A DNA stretch of 64,000 nt from assembly GCA_018268855.1 (NCBI GenBank), contig JAFDVR010000017.1:1-64000 (forward strand), in the 5' to 3' direction. Shown piece by piece: positions 1-5,941 of the stretch; position 1 is the stretch's first letter, and every line of letters begins with the position of its first letter. Source of the DNA: Acidobacteriota bacterium. GTDB lineage: Bacteria > Acidobacteriota > Terriglobia > Terriglobales > Acidobacteriaceae. Below the pieces are notes generated by a model. It ran no database searches. It worked only from the letters and a program-made list of their open reading frames with translations, and was not told where the DNA came from. Made by a program: the position numbers and the translations under genes.

Positions 1-195
1 GCAGGCTCCGGCCCACAAGTCTTTACCAACGGAGCCGCATCGTCCGTTTCGCAGTCGGCGACGACTGTCTTGGACCGGTTCATGCAGATCCCTCCCACGA
101 TCACGATTCGGGAAGGACACCGCGTGAAGGTCTATATCACGCAAGACATGCTTCTGCCTGGCTACGAACATCACACGATCCCCGGATCGTTTTAA
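1..195 (+). CDS. VirB10/TrbI-like T4SS protein, C-terminal end only
   Basis: An open frame enters from the left edge and stops with TAA at 193-195. The 64 visible residues contain PPTITIREGHRVKVYITQDM, the typical C-terminal end of VirB10/TrbI, the envelope-spanning scaffold of type IV secretion systems. In this family the C-terminal beta-barrel helps form the outer-membrane core complex. The N-terminal part lies outside the window. The gene is followed after 9 bases by a lipoprotein gene and then VirB5-, VirB6- and VirB8-like genes on the same strand, so it is part of the mating-pair-formation operon. Only the last section is seen, so completeness cannot be judged. Confidence 0.85.
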   Translation, partial: AGSGPQVFTNGAASSVSQSATTVLDRFMQIPPTITIREGHRVKVYITQDMLLPGYEHHTIPGSF

Positions 196-204
196 GGAGC
201 CAAC

Positions 205-447
205 ATGCGGTCTCGCTTAATTATTTGCTGCTTCGCGATTGTGATCTTCACCGCAGGATGTGAATCGCACCAGGCACGTATCGACAAACTGCAGCAGGAC
301 TATGACCAGCTCGGGCAGCAATTTCAGAAAGACTGCTCCGGAGAAATGTTGAACATGCCTGCCAAGCTCAGTCCCAAATGCCAGGACGAGAAAACGAAGC
401 AGGAAGAGGCTTGGAAGCGTTTAGAAGCTGAACGCGCCAAGAAGTAA
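205..447 (+). CDS. Small lipoprotein of the T4SS operon
   Basis: 80 residues. A short signal peptide ends in a lipobox (TAGC, Cys at about residue 19), predicting a lipidated periplasm-facing protein. The remainder is charged and probably helical or coiled (KLQQDYDQLGQQFQKD, KTKQEEAWKRLEAERAKK) with two further Cys. AAGGAG lies 6-7 bases before the ATG. The place between VirB10/TrbI and VirB5/TrbJ is where small lipoproteins such as VirB7, TrbH or TrbK-like entry-exclusion proteins often lie, but sequence alone does not say which. Real gene likely; function inferred from position only. Confidence 0.7.
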   Translation: MRSRLIICCFAIVIFTAGCESHQARIDKLQQDYDQLGQQFQKDCSGEMLNMPAKLSPKCQDEKTKQEEAWKRLEAERAKK

Positions 448-468
448 CACAAACAACAAGGAGGAACG

Positions 469-1278
469 ATGAAGGGCGCTATGTTCATAAGCGTCATAGC
501 CCTTGCTGTCTCTACGACAGGGGCTAGAGCGCAATTCGGCTCCGGTATCGTGCTAGACCCAACTCAGTCAGCACATGCCGCCCAGCAGATTCTTCAGGCT
601 AACCAACTCTACACAACCACCGTAGAGACCAGCCGTAACGTCATCGGTGCGTACAACCTTGCGCAAAAGATGGCGAACCTCCCCCAGAACTACTACACCG
701 TCTACAACAATATGGGCCGCCAGCAATGGAACACGCTGCAGCAGCCCGCCAACACCTACGGCAACTCTGCCCCTTGGATGACTTCGGCTTCCACCGGCTA
801 CGGTGCAGCCGCAGCTAACCAGACAGCCAGCATTTCACGCCCGGCACAGATTCAGGGTTACAGTTCGTTATCCGTCACCGGACAGCAGGAAATCGCTGCG
901 AGGGGTGCAACTGTAGACCTGTCTGACTCCGTGAACATCTCGAACTTGCAGGCGCTCGGAACCATCCGTGCGAACGCAAACCAGCGTGAGACGGACATCA
1001 GCCAGCTTGAATCGCAGACTCACTCTGCCGACCCTGCACAACACACGGAAATGGCTACCTTGCAACGCATCAACCAGGCGTTGCTTATCGAACTTCGCAC
1101 GCAGCAGGAGACTAACCAGATCCTGCAGGCTCAAGCACTTCAGACGATGGTCGGTCAGAAGGCGCAGCAAGACAACCTGAAAACGCTTTTCCAGACCGGC
1201 AACACGTATCAACAAACGTTCAACACAGTCACGCCGCAGCAATCCACGGCCGGGACTCGATGGGCGTTTCACTACTGA
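469..1278 (+). CDS. trbJ: TrbJ/VirB5-like conjugal transfer protein
   Basis: 269 residues with a cleavable signal peptide ending near ARA-Q (about residue 22). The mature part is rich in Gln, Asn and Ala and mostly helical, with a central low-complexity stretch and a coiled C-terminal half (residues 150-250, many QQ and NQ pairs). This matches TrbJ/VirB5 proteins, periplasmic minor pilus components that also act in adhesion or entry exclusion. A strong AAGGAGG-type ribosome site precedes the ATG. It sits directly ahead of the VirB6/TrbL gene (15-base gap), the usual trbJ-trbL order. The family call rests on composition, signal peptide and context rather than on a catalytic motif. Confidence 0.75.
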   Translation: MKGAMFISVIALAVSTTGARAQFGSGIVLDPTQSAHAAQQILQANQLYTTTVETSRNVIGAYNLAQKMANLPQNYYTVYNNMGRQQWNTLQQPANTYGNSAPWMTSASTGYGAAAANQTASISRPAQIQGYSSLSVTGQQEIAARGATVDLSDSVNISNLQALGTIRANANQRETDISQLESQTHSADPAQHTEMATLQRINQALLIELRTQQETNQILQAQALQTMVGQKAQQDNLKTLFQTGNTYQQTFNTVTPQQSTAGTRWAFHY

Positions 1279-1293
1279 AATAAGGAGACGGCG

Positions 1294-2145
1294 ATGGACT
1301 TCCTCATCCTCATCAAGAACGGCTGCGACAATCTCACAGCAACCGTCGCTCTATCGGTAGATTCGCTGGGGCTCCACATGGTTCTGTCGCTCGCGACGAT
1401 CATGCTGGTCTGGTTCGGCGTGCAGGAAGCCCTCGCGTCTTCACAGGGAGCCGGTGGCTTCAGCATGGCAAAGTTCCTGAACTTCTTCCTGCTCATCACC
1501 TTTGCCTACTGCTTTGTGAAGTTCTATGACGGCGCTATTCCGGGCATTGGTTATTCACTCAAGGGATTCATCAGTGGAGGGACAAGCAGCCTGGTGGACT
1601 ACATCGGCCAAGATTCAACGCAAGAAGTTCAAAACACGATCCACAACGCTTTGAGCAACATGGGAACTCTGTCCCCATCTTTCACGGAACCATACACGTT
1701 GCTTTGCGTGTATACCATTCAGATTGTTCTTAGTATTCTGTCCGCTCTAATAGCGGTCATCATTGCATACGGTGCGATTGCAGCGACCATCATTGGCTTG
1801 CTTGGTCCGATCTTCATTCCATTCATGGTCTTCGATAAGACAGAATTTCTATTCTGGGGCTGGCTGCGCGCGTACCTCGGCTTCCAGTTTTACAAGGTAG
1901 TAGCAGCAGCTACGATGAGCGTCATCAGTCATTTGCTCATTACATATTTGACTAGCGGTGCGGCAAATGTTCAGAGTCCCAGAACATTAGTCGCGGTTAT
2001 GCCTGCATTACTGATGCTTTGCTTTGTTGCCGGCTTCATCTTGCTCAAGATCCCAGCGATGACGGCGACACTCTTCTCTGGCCACACCGGAGGCCATGAT
2101 GGCGGCCTTTCCATCGCAACCAGCGCCGCGGCGCTTATGAAGTAG
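1294..2145 (+). CDS. virB6: VirB6/TrbL-like polytopic inner-membrane protein of the T4SS
   Basis: 283 residues with about six hydrophobic segments (roughly 25-45, 60-80, 140-165, 168-190, 205-230, 235-255). The phrase around FIPFMVFDKTEFLFWGWLRAYLGF is typical of the conserved core of TrbL/VirB6, the inner-membrane channel protein that contacts DNA during transfer. Length is on the short side for TrbL but normal for VirB6. The preceding gene ends 15 bases upstream and the next starts 10 bases downstream with its own AGGAGG, so it is in the middle of the operon. Confidence 0.85.
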   Translation: MDFLILIKNGCDNLTATVALSVDSLGLHMVLSLATIMLVWFGVQEALASSQGAGGFSMAKFLNFFLLITFAYCFVKFYDGAIPGIGYSLKGFISGGTSSLVDYIGQDSTQEVQNTIHNALSNMGTLSPSFTEPYTLLCVYTIQIVLSILSALIAVIIAYGAIAATIIGLLGPIFIPFMVFDKTEFLFWGWLRAYLGFQFYKVVAAATMSVISHLLITYLTSGAANVQSPRTLVAVMPALLMLCFVAGFILLKIPAMTATLFSGHTGGHDGGLSIATSAAALMK

Positions 2146-2155
2146 GAGGCTCACT

Positions 2156-2839
2156 ATGTCTACGACGATGACACCCTCTCCGGAGATCACGCGAGCAGCG
2201 CAACGCTACCTTGAAGAGAACGCCGCACCACTGGTTGAAAGCACTTGGCAACGCATCGTGATTCTTGCGTTGATTGCAGTCTGTGGCGTGCTTGGGGCGC
2301 TAACGTACAAGAGCCAACGAGCGCTCGCTTCCATGCACCCGATGATTGTCCGAATCAATGACGTTGGACGTGCGGAAGCCATCGACTACAGGAACTTCGC
2401 GTACCGCCCGCAAGAAGCGGAAAACAAGTATTACCTGACGCGCTGGGCGGAACTGTATTTTAGTCGCAATCGCTTCACCATTGAACGTGACCAGACGAAT
2501 GCTCTGTACTTCCTGAATGGCGACGTGCAGCACGCCGTCATTGAGCAGGAACGCAAGGACAACTTCATCACGACGTATCGCAACGATGCGACGCTGCCAT
2601 ACGTGGATGTTGAAGTGAAGAACATCGTGCTGGATGACCTTCGCCAGTCGCCCTATTCGGCACGGATTGAATTCGAGAAGGTCTATACCAATCCCGCCGA
2701 TCATACGGAGCTGAAGCGGGAGCATTGGGTTGCTAGCGTTACGTATGTCTTTCGTGACGCTGTGAAGAACAACGAACTGGCCGTCAATCCACTCGGGCTC
2801 GCCATCGTCCGGTTCCGCGCCGACCAGGCATTCAATTAG
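2156..2839 (+). CDS. virB8: VirB8/TrbF-like T4SS inner-membrane scaffold
   Basis: 227 residues: short cytoplasmic N terminus, one membrane helix (about residues 35-55, VILALIAVCGVLGAL), then a periplasmic domain with the NTF2-like VirB8 fold. Family-typical features are the central region YYLTRWAELYFSRNRF and the C-terminal PLGLAIVRFRADQAF. VirB8 proteins link VirB6, VirB10 and pilus parts during assembly. AGGAGG ends 7 bases before the ATG. This completes a VirB10-VirB5-VirB6-VirB8 run; VirB4 and VirB9 must be upstream of the window if the system is intact. Confidence 0.85.
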   Translation: MSTTMTPSPEITRAAQRYLEENAAPLVESTWQRIVILALIAVCGVLGALTYKSQRALASMHPMIVRINDVGRAEAIDYRNFAYRPQEAENKYYLTRWAELYFSRNRFTIERDQTNALYFLNGDVQHAVIEQERKDNFITTYRNDATLPYVDVEVKNIVLDDLRQSPYSARIEFEKVYTNPADHTELKREHWVASVTYVFRDAVKNNELAVNPLGLAIVRFRADQAFN

Positions 2840-2855
2840 GAGAAAGGACACGCCA

Positions 2856-3140
2856 ATGCAGGAAAACGAAAGAATTGCACTCGAACGGTTGTTGGATCAT
2901 GCGGACGGTCTTAGCGGGCAGTCCTGCTACGTCGCAGACTTCCTCCTAGCGTGGTGGAATGCCGAGGAATGTGGCGGCTTTGATCTGACGAAGCTCTGGG
3001 CGCTCGACACAGCGATTGCAGCCGACGTTGTGACCGTGACCGGCCTGATTTCGAGAGTCCATCAATACCCGGACACCCTGGGCTATGGACCACGGTTCAA
3101 CCAGCTCATCCGTGCCTGGCGCGCACCAGCTATCGCCTGA
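2856..3140 (+). CDS. DUF7673-type small protein
   Basis: 94 residues, soluble and acidic. The stretch SCYVADFLLAWWNAEECGGF followed by DTAIAADVVTVTGLI and a HxYPD motif matches the small DUF7673 proteins that recur on plasmids and ICEs. No biochemical role is known to me. It lies 16 bases after virB8, with a good ribosome site (AGGAGAAAGG), and is probably co-transcribed with the T4SS genes. It is followed by about 500 bases without a gene. Conservation of the family on mobile DNA suggests a real accessory role in transfer or maintenance, but this is inference. Confidence 0.75.
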   Translation: MQENERIALERLLDHADGLSGQSCYVADFLLAWWNAEECGGFDLTKLWALDTAIAADVVTVTGLISRVHQYPDTLGYGPRFNQLIRAWRAPAIA

Positions 3141-3645
3141 GATTCCGAGGTCACTCTGATGTTCCCTCATGCTGCTAATCCGGCTGCACAGCCCAACTCG
3201 TCTCTACACGCGCCCCAGCAGCCGTCCTGCTGCAGCGCCGAAGAGCACGGTTACGGTGGCTCATTGCCGTCCTTCCCTGGACACGGTTGCAGCAGTGGAA
3301 AGTCTGCGGTTATGGCACATCTCCGTCACCGGGAAACGATGAGTGACTTGTGCCCATTGAAGCGTCTGCCGTCTCGTATCCCGTCCTCTGCTCGGGTTCA
3401 CGCTTCGGGGCCATTCCGGCGCCCTGCGGCACGGCGTCGTTCTGCTTCGGCTGCGCCGCCCTTTCAGGGTCTCGGTTCCTCCCAAAAGAAGTTTGAAAGC
3501 CGCAGCAAAGAACGCTGCATAAACTTCTTTCGGGCCCCGCCAAGAAAGCACTCCTTGGCACTTGGGAGCCGGGCCCACTCGCTCGCTTCGCTAGGTGTGA
3601 CCCGAGCAGGATACGGGAAATTCAAACGAAACGGAGATCATCACC
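3141..3645 (+). other. Hairpin-rich non-coding leader upstream of ssb
   Basis: 505 bases with no convincing gene. The open frames here have no ribosome site, unusual composition, and one runs into ssb in another frame. Several inverted repeats are visible: AAAGAAGTTT at 3485-3494 against AAACTTCTTT at 3521-3530 enclosing GCAGC (3502-3506) and GCTGC (3514-3518), and GCCAAG/CTTGGC near 3540-3563 flanked by two GGGCCC boxes. A long structured leader in front of an ssb gene on a conjugative element is compatible with a single-strand promoter or RNA control, which is inference. Confidence 0.5.
3485..3530 (+). promoter_or_regulatory. Nested stem-loop with embedded promoter-like boxes, ahead of ssb
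   Basis: A perfect 10-base inverted repeat (3485-3494 and 3521-3530) surrounds an inner 5-base stem (3502-3506 and 3514-3518, 7-base loop). TTGAAA at 3493-3498 and CATAAA at 3518-3523, 19 bases apart, resemble -35 and -10 boxes reading toward ssb. The match to consensus is only partial. The shape recalls single-stranded promoters (Frpo/ssi type) of leading regions; not shown here. Confidence 0.35.
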
Positions 3646-4023
3646 ATGTACACCAACAAAGTCACCCTCATCGGCTTCCTCGGAACGGATGCAGAAGTTC
3701 GCTCCAACGACGACCGCAGCTTCACCACCCTCTCACTCGCAACCAAGTCTTCCTACAAGAAGGACGGGAAGTATGTTGAGCACACTGAATGGCACCGTTG
3801 CATCGTCTTCGGCAAGAAGCTGGCGGAGTTCGCCGGCACGCTAAAGAAGGGCGCTCACCTGATGGTCGAGGGCGAGTTGCGCAGCCGGAAGTACGACAGC
3901 ACAAAGACCAACTCGGAAGTGACCATCTGGGAGATTCGAGTGGATTCCATTCTCAAGCTGGACCGCGCGGCTAAGGCCACCGCGGATGAGCAGGAAGAAG
4001 AGTCCGAGGACGTGGCCGCATAG
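3646..4023 (+). CDS. ssb: Single-stranded DNA-binding protein (element-encoded)
   Basis: 125 residues. The N-terminal OB fold (residues 1-110) has family features NKVTLIGFLGTDAEVR, TEWHRCIVFGKKLAEF and KKGAHLMVEGELRSRKY. The acidic tail EEEESEDVAA type end is short and lacks the DDDIPF tip used by chromosomal SSB to recruit partners, common in plasmid versions. It probably coats incoming single-stranded DNA after conjugation. A ribosome site (GGAG, 9-10 bases upstream) precedes the ATG. It lies between the T4SS structural genes and virB11, and a long hairpin-rich leader precedes it. Confidence 0.92.
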   Translation: MYTNKVTLIGFLGTDAEVRSNDDRSFTTLSLATKSSYKKDGKYVEHTEWHRCIVFGKKLAEFAGTLKKGAHLMVEGELRSRKYDSTKTNSEVTIWEIRVDSILKLDRAAKATADEQEEESEDVAA

Positions 4024-4034
4024 GCCACGTCTTT
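4009..4034 (+). terminator. Hairpin terminator overlapping the ssb stop codon
   Basis: GACGTGGCC (4009-4017), loop gcata (4018-4022), GGCCACGTC (4023-4031), then TTT. It is a perfect 9-base GC-rich stem with a short T run. The TAG stop of ssb (4021-4023) lies in the loop. It could end or attenuate the ssb transcript before virB11. Confidence 0.6.
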
Positions 4035-4088
4035 CACTATCTCGGAAGCTCGGCTAACGCCGGGCTTCGATCGCTGTGAGGTTCCGCT

Positions 4089-5066
4089 ATGAGCTTCGAT
4101 TTGATCCTCCCGTTCCTTCGGCCCATCGAGCAGTTGTTGCTTGACGACGGCGTGAGCGAGATCATGGGCAACCCCGATGGTTCGTGGTGGTTTGAAAAGG
4201 TGGGCAAGCTCACCTGCGCAGGGTCGGTTCGCTTCGATGCAAAGGCGCTTCGTACAGGACTTGAAATCATCGCCAATCACCTCGGAAAGCAGTTCGATGA
4301 ATCTCACCCGTTATTGAACGTACAACTCCCGGACGGAAGCCGTCTTGCGGCGGTGCTGCCGCCGGTCGTGCGCCCCGGTCCGTCGCTCACCATTCGCAAG
4401 TTTGCCAAGGTTCGCTATACCCTTGCCGACCTCATCGCGCGCGGTGCGCTCACTGAGGAAATGAGTGAGTTCCTGACAGAACAGATTCGCAGCGGAAAGA
4501 CGCTGCTCATCAGTGGCGGAACATCCAGTGGAAAGACCACTCTCCTGAATGCATTAGCGGATGCCATTCCAGAGGAAGAGCGCATCGTCGTGATCGAGGA
4601 TACGTCCGAGCTGCGCATCTCGAAGCCGAACGTTCTGGCCACCGAATGCCAGGTTGAGTCCCTTGCCGGAGTCGTGGACTTCGCCACGCTTCTGAAGGGC
4701 GCTTTGCGGTGGCGGCCAGACCGCATCATTTTGGGCGAGGTACGTGGCGAAGAAGCTCGCACGTTGCTGGATTCATTCAACACCGGGCACGGTGGCTCAT
4801 TGGCAACGATCCATGCCAATTCACCCACGAAGGCCCTGCGTCGATTCTGCGAGCTTGCTATGCGTTCGCACCAGCAATCGTTGCGCGATGACATCGCGGC
4901 GGAAGTTGCGGATTCCGTCGATTACGTCATCCAGGCGCAGCGTACTCAAGCTGGCCGTCGCATCACCGATGTTGCTCACGTCCAAGGTTTCTCGCGCGAA
5001 GCGAAATGCTTCTCGCTTGAGACGGTCTTTCCCAGCCTGCAAGAGTCATCTCTTTCCACCCACTAA
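4089..5066 (+). CDS. virB11: VirB11/TrbB-family secretion ATPase
   Basis: 325 residues. This hexameric traffic ATPase drives pilus assembly and substrate transfer at the inner-membrane base of the T4SS. The Walker A motif GGTSSGKTT starts at residue 143, a Walker B/Asp-box region IILGEVRGEE lies near 215, and the His-box SLATIHANSP near 238 follows. The N-terminal domain has the family phrase LLNVQLPDGSRLAAVLPP. Length is standard for TrbB/VirB11. GAGG before the ATG serves as ribosome site. Separation from virB5-virB6-virB8 by ssb is unusual but all genes share one direction. Confidence 0.93.
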   Translation: MSFDLILPFLRPIEQLLLDDGVSEIMGNPDGSWWFEKVGKLTCAGSVRFDAKALRTGLEIIANHLGKQFDESHPLLNVQLPDGSRLAAVLPPVVRPGPSLTIRKFAKVRYTLADLIARGALTEEMSEFLTEQIRSGKTLLISGGTSSGKTTLLNALADAIPEEERIVVIEDTSELRISKPNVLATECQVESLAGVVDFATLLKGALRWRPDRIILGEVRGEEARTLLDSFNTGHGGSLATIHANSPTKALRRFCELAMRSHQQSLRDDIAAEVADSVDYVIQAQRTQAGRRITDVAHVQGFSREAKCFSLETVFPSLQESSLSTH

Positions 5067-5077
5067 AGGAGGTTGTA

Positions 5078-5392
5078 ATGCCACTCATCGAAGTCACTCA
5101 AACCCGCCGCGTAACGGCCCACGTTCGGTTCAATGAACCCATCGTTATGCAGATCAACCAATACGCTGCTTTCATCGGTGCAACTCCCGATGAGGTCATC
5201 AACAAAGGTCTTGAATACCTGTTTGAAAAGGATCGCGAGTTTGCCACGTTCCGTACATCCGATCGTTGCAAGGATGTCCCAGAGCTATTGAAGGCCCGTC
5301 GCCCGAATGGTTCTAAGGCGTCTCGTGGACCTGCTAAGAAGCCCTCAACATCGGTGGAACCCGGTGAGTCTGTGGCGGTTCGGAAAGCATGA
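5078..5392 (+). CDS. Small DNA-binding-like protein next to the candidate oriT
   Basis: 104 residues. It begins 11 bases after virB11 with AGGAGG as ribosome site. Residues 12-55 (TAHVRFNEPIVMQINQYAAF, then a second helix ending in a charged segment) suggest a strand followed by two helices, as in ribbon-helix-helix proteins. The C-terminal third is basic and Pro/Ser-rich (KKPSTS), likely flexible. Position between virB11 and the transfer-origin region suggests a relaxosome or regulatory protein. I do not recognise a named family; the fold is a guess from pattern and needs a structure prediction to confirm. Confidence 0.55.
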   Translation: MPLIEVTQTRRVTAHVRFNEPIVMQINQYAAFIGATPDEVINKGLEYLFEKDREFATFRTSDRCKDVPELLKARRPNGSKASRGPAKKPSTSVEPGESVAVRKA

Positions 5393-5560
5393 TGCTCCAT
5401 CGAACCCCTCGGCAGTACGGGAACCATGCTACGCATGGGGTGAAAGTTTACACTTCACCCCTCCAAGGGTCATGCAGGGTGCACTTAGGTGCACCTATTT
5501 AGAAACAACCACTTACCAAAGTCAGGTGCACGTAGGTGCACCTGGGATTTTGAGGTTTCT
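5393..5560 (+). other. Candidate origin of transfer (oriT)
   Basis: This gene-free stretch lies immediately before a small RHH gene, virD4 and a MOBF relaxase, which is the oriT-trwA-trwB-trwC order of plasmid R388. It contains overlapping inverted repeats: CCATGC (5424-5429) with GCATGG (5433-5438), and GGGGTGAA (5437-5444) with TTCACCCC (5454-5461), 9-base spacer. Two pairs of GGTGCAC direct repeats follow at 5478-5494 and 5525-5541. Relaxase hairpin plus accessory-protein repeats is the usual build of an oriT. The nick site itself cannot be read from this sequence. Confidence 0.6.
5478..5542 (+). repeat. Four GGTGCAC repeats in two tandem pairs
   Basis: GGTGCAC occurs at 5478-5484, 5488-5494, 5525-5531 and 5535-5541. 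Within each pair the copies are 10 bases apart, one helical turn, and each core GTGCAC is a palindrome. Such phased repeats suit cooperative binding by ribbon-helix-helix dimers, such as the protein encoded from 5561. They could serve in the relaxosome, in autorepression, or both. Confidence 0.7.
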
Positions 5561-5941
5561 ATGGCTCTCCTCGATCAGGAAGCTGCGGTGCCAGAAGGCA
5601 CAGAACCAAACCAAAATCGCGTATGCCCCGTCACTGTGAAGCTTACGCAAGAAGAGCATCGCCGGATCACCGAATACGCTAACGCTTTGGGGCAAGCCCG
5701 CAGCGAATGGTTGCGCGACGTTGCTCTCAAAGAGTTGGAACGAGCTACCGACACAAACCGGTTGCGCCCAGAGCTGGTGGAATTGGTCGGATTGCGGATG
5801 ATCCTTACCAACCTTTTGCGCCCAATTTCGCAGGCGAAGCCCATCACAGAGGAACGCTTCGAAGCCATCATGGCAGAGGTTCGTCGCAGCAAAGTGCAGG
5901 TCGCAAGCGACCTGGTTGCGAAGACAGAAGGAGGCCGCTGA
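5561..5941 (+). CDS. TrwA/MobC-like ribbon-helix-helix relaxosome protein
   Basis: 126 residues. The ATG at 5561 is chosen because GAGG lies 6 bases before it and the operator-like repeats end just upstream; a longer frame to 5489 would run through the repeats. Residues 20-50 (RVCPVTVKLTQEEHRRITEY, then LGQARSEWLRDVAL) fit the strand-helix-helix of plasmid mobilisation RHH proteins. By analogy with R388 TrwA it probably binds oriT, bends the DNA for the relaxase, stimulates the coupling ATPase and represses its own operon. Its TGA overlaps the ATG of virD4 (TGATG), showing translational coupling. Confidence 0.78.
   Translation: MALLDQEAAVPEGTEPNQNRVCPVTVKLTQEEHRRITEYANALGQARSEWLRDVALKELERATDTNRLRPELVELVGLRMILTNLLRPISQAKPITEERFEAIMAEVRRSKVQVASDLVAKTEGGR

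Noticed and set aside
3159-3779. 206-residue plus-strand frame upstream of ssb
   Set aside because: No ribosome site, Arg/Ser/Pro-rich shadow-type composition, and it overlaps ssb by 134 bases in another frame.
5424-5542. CRISPR-like array
   Set aside because: The repeats are only 7 to 10 bases with 3-base spacing and there are no cas genes; they fit protein-binding sites.
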